Below, piece by piece: positions 22,903-34,940 of a stretch of DNA of 64,000 nt. The first letter of the stretch is position 1. Each line of letters opens with the position of its first letter. A program made the position numbers and the translations under genes. This DNA is from Nymphaea colorata (lineage: Eukaryota; Streptophyta; Magnoliopsida; Nymphaeales; Nymphaeaceae), in NCBI RefSeq assembly GCF_008831285.2, contig NC_045141.1, positions 25,462,315 through 25,526,314 on the forward strand, read 5' to 3'. Under the pieces are notes generated by a model. That model was given only the letters and a program-made list of their open reading frames with translations. It was not told the DNA's origin and made no database searches.

Positions 22903-23330
22903 ATGTCTGATTTAGTCAGCAGTGCTGTAGTTGGTAGCGTTGTTAGCAGAGTTGCTGAAGGCTACTCTGGAGGCAGGGAAGGCCACGAAGAACTTCCGTG
23001 TCTTTATGGGTCAGGACTGCAGAAGATCTACAAGTTGCACTTGAGAATGTTAAGCTGTCAGGTAAAGGATAGCAGACTGAAGGAAAAGGCAAGAAGATTA
23101 AACATGAATGAACTGTCCGATTGTTTGGAGCATGGAAAATCTCTGATTGATAAGTGTTCGAAGCTGTCGAGTTGGAATATACATGGAAGAGATACACGTA
23201 TGCCAAGAAACTGATGAAGTTAGACACAGGGTTGCTGAGGTTTATATGTATAAACATTCAGGCCGAAATATGGGTGGACGAGAAAACAAGTGACGGCAAG
23301 TCTGAGGGGGTTGCACGAAGGAACTCTTGA
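22903..23330 (+). pseudogene. RPW8-domain relic (helper-NLR, ADR1/NRG1-like)
   Basis: The ATG at 22,903 begins MSDLVSSAVVGSVVSRVAE, which resembles the N-terminus of RPW8/CC-R domains. A frameshift follows: the next matching stretch, ATLEAGKATKNFRVFMGQ, is in another frame. Then SDCLEHGKSLIDKCSKLSSW and, after a further shift, YAKKLMKLDTGLLRFICINI appear, corresponding to the family's '...LV.KCSK..WW...YAKKL.KLD.SLLRF' pattern. It ends at TGA 23,328-23,330 with no NB-ARC or LRR after it. In the family this domain forms the membrane-active N-terminus of helper immune receptors, or stands alone in RPW8 proteins. Frameshifts make it a probable pseudogene. Family assignment is from motif recall, not a search. 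Confidence 0.6.
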
Positions 23331-24289
23331 ACGTGAAATCCTGTTTTCAGGGTCGAAGGTTCATGCTCTCAAATTCAATGCCTTGAATTTGTTGATTAGT
23401 ATCTTGCAGAATCTAGTCACTGGTCTGTTGTGCCGGGTTCTTCCAAGAAACTTGGTAGATAAGAGTTAAAAGATTGTACCCGCCAGGCCGAGCCCAGGCA
23501 GGGCTCGTATGGACTCACCCTAGCCCTACCTCCAAAAAAAAAAAAATTAATTTACACGTAAAGTTTAAAAATTTTCAATTGTTGTATATAAAAAATTTTA
23601 AAAATGATATTTTGCCCCTAATCAAAATCTAGAAACTTTAATTTGACCCCCTCATAAAAAAAATTTGGCTCGGCCCCTGCACCCTTTCCACATTCCAAGC
23701 AAAGAATACAGTAGAGAAGCTAGTAATGTTGCTCTGTGTAAATAAGATGCAATATGTAAAGGATAAACTAAATTTGAAGCAGAAATATTAAATCTTGATT
23801 TGAATAGGAATATCAAGCATGTTTTATCAAGAACAGCGCGGCTGCATACTAGCAGGCCTGCCTCCATTGAGGGAAGCAGATTTGATAATAGTCATCCCTC
23901 CTGAAAGACTTCGACGGTCTCCAGTTTCATCTGCGACCCGTCCTTCAATTGAACCTTTCAAACTCCTCAACCAGCCGATCCTCTTATCTTTCAAACTTTT
24001 CGGATGTAAAAAAATTTTTTTAAATCTTTTCAACCGATTTGATATATTCGTGAGACAACTTTTTTTATGTTTGTAGTGTCTCACTGCAGCGCACTATTGA
24101 ACAACATGCGCCTGTCCTTTGGCCCACAACCTAATTAAGCTCAATATCACTTAATGGCATACGCACAAGTCACTTAGATAACATATATTTTAAAAGATGT
24201 ATTGAAATTTATCTAACACATGCACGTATCATAAGCATATTAGATTTGCTTACAATTCAGTTTATACATTTTACAAAATACAGAAGCAT
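23331..24289. repeat. 3' flank of the RPW8 relic with an inserted dispersed element
   Basis: 23,331-23,460 and 23,690-23,890 match the inverted arm at 20,441-20,790. Between them, ~23,480-23,690 is a 'ggctcggcccctg'-ended A/T-rich element absent from the other arm, so it was inserted after the duplication. 23,890-24,289 has no recognised feature. Confidence 0.5.
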
Positions 24290-24900
24290 ATAAATACAAG
24301 AAATATATTTATATATCATCTTTATGATACATTGATAATTAAGGCATGTACAAGACAGGTATTTGTAAAATGCAACAACAGGAGATTTTAAAAGCAAAAA
24401 AGTAAGGAAATTTGAAATTGCATGGTGAGTGAATCTCGACTTGCATTATTATCCTTGCTCTGTTACCCTTAATTTTGTTTGTTCATTATCTATACACGGG
24501 CAGAGCTAGAGTTGAGCCGGCAAGGGCTGGTCCCCCTCAAAAAAATATATATATTTACTAGTAAATTTATAAAAAAATCATTAATCCTATACAAAAATTT
24601 TTAAAAATTATATTTCAACTATAATTCAGCATCCTTCATAAAAAAAAATTCTAGCTTCACCCCTGTCTATACAACTACCTTCTTATCATAGATAAAGACC
24701 ACATGGTTATGTTGATAAACATGATAAAAAAGAAAAATGTGTACAGGTCACGTTAGCAAAATTTGTTAATGACCATCATGAAAATATTGTAACCTCTCCT
24801 AAAATAAAATAAAAGGAGAGGATTGGTTTGTAATTCCACTATATAATAAAGAAGCTTTATGTTGTGGTTTGATATGGTGGGAACTAATTTAAAATATGTA
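24290..24900 (+). repeat. Diverged inverted copy of composite repeat (unit D)
   Basis: Landmarks shared with unit C are 'catctttatgatacattgataatt', 'aggcatgtacaaga', 'tttgttaatgaccatcatgaaaatattgtaacctctcct' and 'ttgtggtttgatatggtgggaa'. All frames are broken. A 'gggcagagctaga...tctagcttcacccctg' element (~24,499-24,668) is inserted within it. Confidence 0.55.
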
Positions 24901-25420
24901 TATATATATATGTAAATTTTAAAAAAATTCACTTGTTGTATATAAAAATTTTGAAAAATGATATTTTGTTCTTAGTCAAAATTTAAAAACTTTAATTCGG
25001 CCTCCTCATGAAAATGTTTTGCTCTACCCTTGATCGGAAGTCCTTTCTCTTACAAGAGACGCTTTTGAACTTGAGCATCAAAGCAACAAAAGATACATTT
25101 TGGCTTAGAATCATGCCCATGAAGACAACAAAAAATGCCATCCGAGCGTATTTTCAGATTGCCAGGAGGGTTATTCCTTCAAAAGCTGGAATCGTCATGC
25201 CCACCAAAACATATGAACACAGCAGTTTTTATAAGATGCATCAGCTCTCACTTAGACAGTGGGATGAGTCAGTTTTTCTTTTTAATTCACATGTAAATTA
25301 AAAAAAAAAACACTTATCCTATATAAAAATTTTAAAATTTCAGCACTTTACAATTTATTTTGAAATGATAATTCGACCCTCTTCATGAAAAAAAAAAATT
25401 CTGGCTCCACCGTGATACAA
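24901..25420. repeat. Two further degenerate 'cggagc'-family element bodies
   Basis: ~24,900-25,035 and ~25,280-25,420 both show the pattern 'atgtaaattt-A-rich, cc(t)atataaaaatttt, ttcg(g/a)cc(c/t)tc(c)tcatgaaaa, tctggctcca'. Similar bodies occur at 21,843, 23,480 and 24,499. Non-coding. Confidence 0.45.
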
Positions 25421-27360
25421 ACGAAGGACAACTGCAGTCACAGATCAAGAAAGAGAAAAAACTAAACCAAAAAATGATGCTTCATACTCATATTCTTGCC
25501 TTGACATCAAAGGTAGCTGGTTTAATTCATAACATTGAGGGTCTCCAAGAAAATGTGAGTTCATTCCCTGACCAGACCAGATGGGCGACCTCGCCGGGGG
25601 GGCGCTTTCTGGGCTCATTTGGATTGAGAGCGAAGTTTCAACTGGACTTGGTCAGGTTCATTCAATTTGGAGGGACTTTGCTTGGTCCCCATCTGCACAC
25701 CACACATGGAATATGAGCTTCACCATAACCCCTCAGGTGTCCTTGTTGACTCCCATAATGGCTGCCCCGCAGTACTCCACACACTGCTAGTCCACTCAAG
25801 AGCAAAGCTCAACTCAAAAGCTACGTTCGAAAAAAACCCTAAGCGGAATGAAGCATGAACCTAATAAAGGCCTTCGATAGCCATTTACTTTTCCTGAAAG
25901 AAGCCCATCATCAGTATCAAACAAAAGATAATGGCGCTTCGCCAAGTTGCTGGCACCTTAATTGAAAAAAAAAGAAAAAATACAAAGAGTTGATGCAACC
26001 AGACTTGTAAAGTAGATCGATCAAACATCTGATCTACGACTTGGATGCTTTAAATAAAGGCGCCAGCAACGTGTGATGGGAAGCTCGGTAACTAACGAGT
26101 CCAAAAATATTGGAGGGGTTAAGAAGATGATAATAAATGGGGATGTTAACTTTTATAACCTGATCTTGACGCCGTCACATTTGTAAGTTTGAAACTAAGA
26201 ACTTTTTAAGGGGGTGTTTGATTGCCCTTTGGTGAAAAAATCTCCAGGATTTGGAAATCGTGGATTTAAGATCTGACCTTTTCCCCCTCTAATTTTAAAT
26301 CAAACCTTTTTGATGAACACCACAGATAATGTAGACTATAGTATCACTTTTCGGCAACCCTTCTTGGTTGGTGTTTTAAAATGTTAACAGCTATTTTATT
26401 TATCACATTTTTTTAAGAAAACACATTTTTTGTGACTATGGTACATTTGAAATACGAAAGATGTTTCAATGGGACTAGATTTAGTTATTATTTATTACTG
26501 CAAGATCTCAGCCATAATTTTTGATTTCGCCTTCGCAACTAAGGGTTGATGACAATGCACCACCATGTAATCATGCAACTCAGACTACACATAGTTGTCA
26601 TTGTGTGGCAAATCAACGCAAAGTAGTGCAACTTAGTCACTGCTGCACGCAGAGTAGATGTCCCTCCACATGGCTCACCACATGGCCCCCTTCAAAGGTT
26701 GATGATGGAGACCCCCTACATCTCTGTCACATATTAATTACAAGGAGATCTTCCAAGAAGATCTGGTCCCAATATGAAATAAAGATTATGTTGCAGAATC
26801 AACATAATTTGTATAATGATCTTCATAAGTTTGGCATATCTTTGCAGTTTATATTAGAAAAACTTTGGTCGTTTGGTTAAAGATATAGAAGCTTGATGGC
26901 GCTAATAGTCCAAGGGCTTTTGTTTTTCGTGATGCGGATGATTAATGAAAGCGATTAAGCTGATGGGACATGAAACAGTTGGAAATATCTCGAAGCCAAG
27001 GCGGCTGCACAAGCTTAGTTCACAATCCGGGAAAGAATTGGCTACTGCACATCCGTCAATATTGTAAGGTCAGTCTTGGGGGCTTCCTTCTGGCGGATGA
27101 AAGAGCAACGAAAAGCCAACATTGGCGTGCATGTAACATGATGCAGAGTTTTGAAAAGTATTAGAGTTCAGACTTCATAAATGTATATATACATAGGTCC
27201 TAAAGTCAAGACTTTCTTGAGAAAGTTCATAAGTTATTTAGTCTCTTTTTAATGGGTAGCACAACCAGGGGGGCAACTGGAGGGCGTTATTCTGATGATA
27301 TTGAAAGGTGTTCATCTTGGGATTAAAAGTACTGCCATGAAAGCCAAGTAAATTTATTCA
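25421..27360. other. Intergenic sequence with inverted fragments of composite unit B
   Basis: 26,040-26,180 is an inverted match to 6,720-6,850 and 11,335-11,475 (shared 'gcgccagc', 'tgatgggaa', 'cctgatc.ttgacg.cgtcac'). 26,975-27,130 is an inverted match to 10,900-11,060. ~26,212-26,340 has a 'gggggtgtttgattgcc' start typical of plant MITEs. No intact gene; open frames at 25,008, 25,474 and 26,521 show no recognisable motif. Confidence 0.45.
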
Positions 27361-27362
27361 GT

Positions 27363-27363
<1 letters not shown>

Positions 27364-27425
<62 letters not shown>

Positions 27426-27448
27426 GTGTGTGTGTGTGTGTGTGTGTT
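27364..27448. repeat. Compound microsatellite (CT)n-(GT)n
   Basis: About 59 bp of uninterrupted CT dinucleotides are followed by ~24 bp of GT dinucleotides. Confidence 0.95.
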
Positions 27449-27908
27449 AAACTTCAAACGATGACTTGCTGATGCAATACAGAAAAGCACTGGCAAGCTA
27501 ACATTAACAACTAAGTTACTTTGATGGCAAATGATTTCCAGCCTTGCGCTACGCCAATGTATGAATATATATATATATATAATCACTTGTTGGACATAGT
27601 TTGTGTTTGGTGAGGACCAAATGCTACATTTGATGTTTTTAGTATGATTTATTTACTTGACGAATAACTGGTTCAGTAACTTTCATCTTATTATAAAATT
27701 TAGTTTTGCTTGGAAGGAAATCACTGTCACAAATACGAATAGGTTAGATAATGCCAAAGACCCACGTCCTGCTCAAACTTAAATACGAAGAAAAGCAAAT
27801 AAATGTATCAAGAAAGGTTCAAAACATGGTTTTTGGTTAAAAAGTTACATCTAGCTACCCGCTGAATCATGAATGCACCAACATCAGTTGCTGCATTCAC
27901 GCAACAAT

Positions 27909-27948
<40 letters not shown>

Positions 27949-28890
27949 GGCACGTGTACTCACACAATCCAGGTCTACTTTGAAGAGAATGCTCCGTGGA
28001 AAAAGAGCATAAAATTTATATGAAATGTAGAATTTATGTTGTTTTCTTATTAAATGGCATTTATTATTTAAATATATGTATGACGATGCATTTCTGCAGC
28101 CTCACAAGAAGCTGCATACTTTGGCCGTATAGATTTGACTTTTGAAATTCTAACATCACAAATGCTCTCAATGCGCGAAATATTTAGGTCCGACTAATTA
28201 ATATCGCTTTCCCTTTGAAGATAATAGTCAACTTTTTTTGTCATTTTTCGAAGATGGAACTTTCAACAAAGAAAATTCGAGCTGAGTCCGAACACGAAGT
28301 CTTACAAGGACAATAACACGGAAAAGCTCTTGCACCAGACAATGTTGGGCACTAATACGTGAATTTTTACTTGAGAAGGGACACTCATTGTAAATATATT
28401 TAATTTCACAAAGATTTTTGCAAAAGGGGTGCCATCTTAAAAGAAAATTATTGGAAAAAACATTAAAAAAATCGATCAATCATAATTTCTAAGTGTAGTT
28501 TTCTACATTCATAAAGTTCAACTTAAATATCAGAGTTCATTATCTTTACGTACTTATTCTCATATTCTATACATTTAACTTACATTACTTTATATGCATA
28601 CATTTATAAAATTATTGGAAACCCCCAATACTGGTTGGCATGCATATGAAATCATACATGCTGAGGTCGAGACCCTCTCGCACTCCCAAGATTGAGAATA
28701 ATAAAACGGGATTTTCATAGTTTGGAAAGGCAAAAAGTCTCCAAACATATACGGATAATGGTGGTCTCTTTTAAATACAAGACTCTAGAGTAACAACGCA
28801 ATGGTAAATAATACAATAATATTCCTCACCATAATTTTTTTGTATAAAACAAGGGGCAGCCCATCAAATTGGAGTGAACCTCCACGCTCC
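27449..28890. other. Intergenic sequence, no gene recognised
   Basis: A/T-rich. A (CT)n(CA)n tract lies at ~27,910-27,948. Nothing else recognised. Confidence 0.5.
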
Positions 28891-28914
28891 CCTCTCTCTC
28901 TCTCTCTCTTTTCT

Positions 28915-28966
<52 letters not shown>
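28891..28966. repeat. Compound microsatellite (CT)n...(AT)n
   Basis: A CT run of ~20 bp is followed, after a short spacer, by ~50 bp of alternating AT. Confidence 0.95.
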
Positions 28967-28970
<4 letters not shown>

Positions 28971-31900
28971 TTGTGTACTGTTTGCAAAATAAAATGACAA
29001 TAAAATTAACATGCATTAAAAATGATCTGAATTCAGATCAGATGCCACAGAGTCCAATCCTATTTTCACATGCTAACTATACTTTTCCGATCATGGTTCG
29101 TGTATCAAAAGATTAGCATGCAGATCTTGTTTGGAATTAACCAGGCACCAGAATCTAGTGAATGTAGCCAGTGAATCTAACCGATCAACATCGGCATAAG
29201 CAAAAGATACGTTCCAAATCAAAGGAAGTAGACGAGTCCATCAAGTAGTGAGCTCAAGCAGCGACCCTGTTGAGAAAAAAGCCTAGCTCGTGGTTCATGA
29301 CTACTGAACAGTGCATGAGAAATAGGTGCATGCATGCTCGGCCGTGGTGTGTGCATGGCTCTCTAATGTCTTGGCGGAGAACAAGTGCCTTGGCCGGCGC
29401 TCCAAAGATACGGGCCAAATCTGCACCCAAATCCAGCATTCTTTTCTTGTTTCATATACTCAACATTGGTCACAACAAAGTTGATGTTTGATGATGCTAG
29501 TGATCTGAATTCCAGCCCCTTAAATCATGTTTCTTTATTTTCGCATTAACCATTTGCACTGTTATATATACAAATCCCTTCGAATATACAAATCTGTGTT
29601 GATTTTATATATGATTATACATATTGAAGGGAGTTACACTACTTATTAGGTTTGCATATTGTCATGCAACGATTACTCAAATCGGAAGACTCAAAAGTGA
29701 ATCAAAATTTGTTTGGCACCAAACCAGAGAATCGAACACCGGCGTTGACAAATTCAATAAGTTAATGCGGTGATTGGGCTCGCCTCTCAATGTCCCTCGA
29801 TCAAACGCGCCTACTAGAAGCCGGCCTAGGAGTATAGCCATAGGTAGACGTGTTCTTTGTTTTCGTAGTAGTGCCCATGCAGGCTACTTATGATTATCAC
29901 GTGTAGAGCAAACAAGTTCATGAACTGCATGTTCATGCCATTATTACACGCAAAGTTGGCTTGAGACCTTTTATTATGGCCCCATTAAGAATCAATGTGG
30001 TGTAATTAATATGCACCTCATAAACAATCATACAAAACAACTAAAATATACATATGTTCGAATAAAATAATCAATGTATGTGTTTAGGCAATTTGTTTTA
30101 ATTAATCGACTTATTATGAACACAAAAGAGCAATCACGACCGACTTTTGACCGGATGGCAGTTAACCGTTATTCCAAGAATGAAATCGATAATTTATTTA
30201 TTTATTTATTTGCATCTGAATAAAAAAAAAAATACGCTCATCTCTCTCCAAATTATTCATTTTTAAGGAAAAGCCGGTGAAGACGCTCATTGATATACAT
30301 TTGACAATTAAAAACACCGCAGAATGCAGAGAGAGATAAGCTAGAGAGAGAGAGAGAGAGAGAGAATTCTGGTTCGGTCATGTTCACCATATTAGCGTGG
30401 AATCTTCCAGTCTAGTGCGGCTTCCACATGAAGATATACGTTAATAAGACGAGGCCTCCGTAATACAGAGAATGTAAGGACCTTTCGCATCGTTAATGCT
30501 GTTGAATAATGTGTGTGTCTAAAGAAAATGTACTCCTCCACCATGCACCGCATTGTAGAAACTAGCTCGTCCCTTTTTTGTCACGACTAGAGAGACATCA
30601 AACACGTGAAATAGACTAAAAGTCTTAAACAGAAATTAGAGTCGCCATCACAAAAAGCAGAAGGATTACAGAAGAAAAAGCAGGGAGTTGATCAGATTAA
30701 TTTGATCTTGAAAACGGAGTTCGTCAACTTGGGTGTCTAGGAAATAGGTGAGATGAGGTAGCACCAGTTTGAGCCATATATGGATCCCCAACAAGTGGCC
30801 GTCAACACCTGGCCTTGGATATCGCTCTTCTTCCCAACGTTCAAGGCCTCGACAGAAGCGTCGCGGGCCTTCGCTTTTCTCTTTGTAAAATCATGGTGCT
30901 CTCAGAAAACGACGGTAATGTGCACTAACTCAACACGATGGGGATGGGCATCCTGCCGCTAACACTGTATCTACTACTGCGCCTCGGCAGCTTGTGTTTT
31001 CACTCAATCCTTCCCTTTCATATCCATTTCTAATGATCATGATCATGGAGCACTTTAATCTGTAATGGGTATGCAGTCAAATGGGAGGGTGCTTGATGGA
31101 GACTGAGATCATCCACGTTCATTACTCGATCTTCATTCTAGTGATAGAACAACGACGAATTGTTCCCCTACAAACTGGTTGCTTTCCGGCTGACAATGAA
31201 TTGCTCAAGTTGCGGGAGGAGAGGTTTTAGTGGTCTGAGAAAAAATCAACCATAAAGAGTATTATTGTCTTGCTACGTGGTCATCAGAGTATCGCTCGAT
31301 CGTCTTCTTTGCTCTTAATTCCCCAGAGCAGGCCTTTTGAAAAAATGTCTTTAATTTCCAGTTACTGCTCAACCAAGAAGAAGAAGAAGAAGATATACAT
31401 ATATATATATATATATATATAAGAGAGATGACGATGAGACCATGTGATGAATCATAGATTTGACCCAGGTGGTTGGGGGCATACATAAAAAATAATAAAA
31501 GGGAATAAGGTCACGCCAAGCACTTTTTAAAAGTCTTTGGAGCATATTGAAGCCATTAATATTATATGAGGTGAGACGTATTTAATAGTACCACAAAAAT
31601 TTTTGAAAAAGAAAAATCACCTGAAAGGGAGAGTTGCTATGGGGTTTCACCTGGTCAGGGAATGAACGTCGGGCGGGCCAACTACTGACGTTGCTCCCAA
31701 TTGAAAACTTCGTTTATTTTATGTACCTTTCAACCGTCGAAGTTAAATTTGAAGCTCGCGCAGCCACAAATATTGCTTGAAATCCATTTCTCAGTTTTTT
31801 ATCTACATGCTTGCTAGGAGGCGTCATTTTCCTTCCACTTATTATACATATATTTGAATATTTTATCTCTCTAAATGACTTTTCTTCCTTTTTTTTTTTT

Positions 31901-34900
31901 TTCCTTCTTGTGCTCTTATCGTGGGTCCAAATAGTGGAGGTGGGTGGAAAAGTAACACACATACACACATGTATATATTTTTACAGTCAACTATGCCTTT
32001 CCATTTTGTCTTATTTCATGGTTTTCGTGACTTGGTTCGTATAAACACAACCATGTCGATTGATGTAGAATGCTAAATATCGAGACTAACAAATGGCATG
32101 TCAAATCTAAAAGTTAAACTTCACGAAGTTTTAAAAAACAACAGTTTTCAGCCGCCTACTTATATGGCCGGATGGTTTTAAGTGCATTTACGACAGCCAA
32201 GCCAATCAACAATGGAATGCATCTTTTGGAATAGTTCTTAGTGACAAAAATTATTAAAATGCATATCATGCCCTATAGGTAGCCGTTGATTTCAAATATA
32301 TATATATATACAAAGATCCAAAAAATTGGAGGTGATTTAAATATTTGAGACTCGAGTCATCCATCTCGGAATGCAAGAAGAGATTGAGAAACCTATGTGT
32401 GTATTATTGGGGATAGGCATCAAATTCGATGGTGCCGTACAACATGGGTGGCTTGATAGAGCCCATTCCGGGAGGAGGCCAAAGCAGCCAGGGCGGTACC
32501 CTCTGTACCTTTGCTTTACAGAGAATAACTTTTAGTCAATTTTTCATCTAGAAGTAACAAAAAAACTAGTTAAAAATAATCAAAATTTAAAGAAAAGTAC
32601 AGAAGAAAAGCACTAAAATCTATATGATTTGACAGTATGCTTAGTTTGAAGATTAAAGGCTAATCACTTCACAGCTTATTTTTATTTTAAAAAGACATAA
32701 AACATCCTCCTCTCTAGTCTTCGTAACTGCATGTACCATATGAGCTAAACGCCACAAACTAAAATGGAATGAAAATAAATTATTTCCCTCCTATTGCTAG
32801 CTCTTTCATCGCAATGTTTGAAGGAAGGGGGACCTATATTGCATGTCGATTAGTGAATCGCTACATTTTTTTTAAAGGGGTTTCATGTCCATGCCATTAG
32901 ACTGACGGCCTACCAACCACTAGGCCGAACTAGTACACCAAACCCCTTTGAAAGGTGCGTGTATTTTGGTTTTCCAGTATGACTTTCACTTCTGCCAAGA
33001 AGGAAGCTAATGACATTTGAAAACCAAAACAGGAGCGAATAGATAGATTTGGGCTAGATTTGTGTATATAATATTTATGTTTCGTTGTTATTTTGTGTTT
33101 TTGCTTCGAGTGGTAGAGAGCTTAGTTTAATTTTTTTTTAACTGTTGATATGGTATATTGTTTTGTTTTTTTTTTAATTTTTGTCAGAATTTTTGATACA
33201 TTGAAAGAATTTGATTTTTAGCACGTACCATCTTTAGTATCTATACAAGAAAAGTCGGTACTATTTTGATTAAACTTTGACCAAAAAAAGACTCTTTCAA
33301 ACTTATTGAGATCGAATCGATTAAGCTTGGTTATAATAATAATAATAATAATTTCGGTACACAAAAGCAGCCTGGACTCATGCGATGCAAGAATTCAAGT
33401 TGGTCAACTTGGTCTTCTATATAATATAATTTCATCATGCAACATGTCAATGTATCAAACATTATCCTATTCAATAAGTGGAAAGGAGAATAATATTTAT
33501 TGAACCCTTCGCTTTTTTAAATAAGTCGCAATTATGAGGTAGTTAAGAGCAATTTTTATACACGATTCGCTGGCTGGGCTTTCATCATGGAAACGGCGGG
33601 CATGTTAGGGAAAAGTTTTGTTTTTTGCGGAAAGGTGCAGAAATATTATTTAATTGCTAAATTAACCATTTCTGCGTATCCAATGGGTCCCCTACTAATC
33701 ATGAGCCCAACTGACCCAGCTTTTTAGCTTAATATTTCTTTTATCCACCGCGAACCTGCCTGGGAACGCGGTCCATCCGGCCCTTTCTCCGGGATTATAA
33801 ATTATTTAAGACGAACCCCTGCCACCGAGTATCGAGTGGATATGATTTTTTAAGAAAAAAAAAATATTTTACATTTTTAATTAAAAATATTCATCTCCTT
33901 TAGGCGTTTCTATACATGTGGCATCCTTTTTATTTTCTTCATTTTAAGTATTTATATATTTTATTTAATTTTAATGTGTTTACTTTTCATAACTAAATAT
34001 AATATTTCTATAAAAATATAGACTAGTTTTCTTTTATCGATTCACTGAGTTGGTAGCTTTTACCACTTGAACCACTTGAGGAGGGTTTGGAAATCGAAAT
34101 CTTTGGATGAGATTGCTTTTATGCCACCATTGTATTATTACAAACTAGTATTTGCATTACATTTTGGAATGAATCACCTCACACATTCATGGTGACAACA
34201 TTGGTTGGATGAATTGAATTCAAAGAGTTCTAATTGACAGGTGTTCTGCTTCTTACACAAGTCTCAAAGTAGTTCTAAAGCCGCCGCTCCGCCGCTCATC
34301 GAATCACCAAAGATCATAAAACTGTTCGTTTTTCAAAGCTTGTAAGCGGCAATTAGGAGGTTGTAATTAGGGAGTTTGAGACAAAGCAAAGCCTTTCTAT
34401 CACATTCATGTGCATAGAAGCTTAAAAATCAAGAAACAAAGAAGTTTCCTATCATTTGCACTCTAAGCTCGCGGATTCAATCATTCCTTTTTGACATTTG
34501 CACTCCATTTTCTCGAAAGTAGCCACAAGGATGTGGTTTTTAAGGATCAAACAATTTTTGCTACGTGTAGAATCTGTAGATCAAATTTTATAACAGTATA
34601 AAAACCATCAATATGGATCACTTGCCCCTCGTGAAATTTGACTATCTAGCTTCCCTTTTCCTAATGCTCGCTTGGGATTCTGGATCCGAAGATCGTATCC
34701 ACAGGTTTAATTTCATAAAGTATCTATGAATTTCATTGGAAGCGCCAACCCACGAGACCAACAAACATTTCATATGTGCATGTGAAATTCATATATATAT
34801 ATATATAACCATCCATCCATCTGCTTGTGTTACACACAGCTCCAAGCATTACAGCGGCCTGCATGTGTGAGACATCTAGATAAATAGATGGCTAAAACAA

Positions 34901-34902
34901 TC

Positions 34903-34940
<38 letters not shown>

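Noticed and set aside
27323-27586. Open frames across (CT)n/(GT)n tracts, such as the RERERER peptide
   Set aside because: Microsatellite translation, not a gene; the same applies to similar frames at 5,241, 8,849, 28,785 and 28,874.
29254-29439. Open frames on both strands in a GC-richer patch
   Set aside because: No family recognised and no flanking splice signals that extend it.
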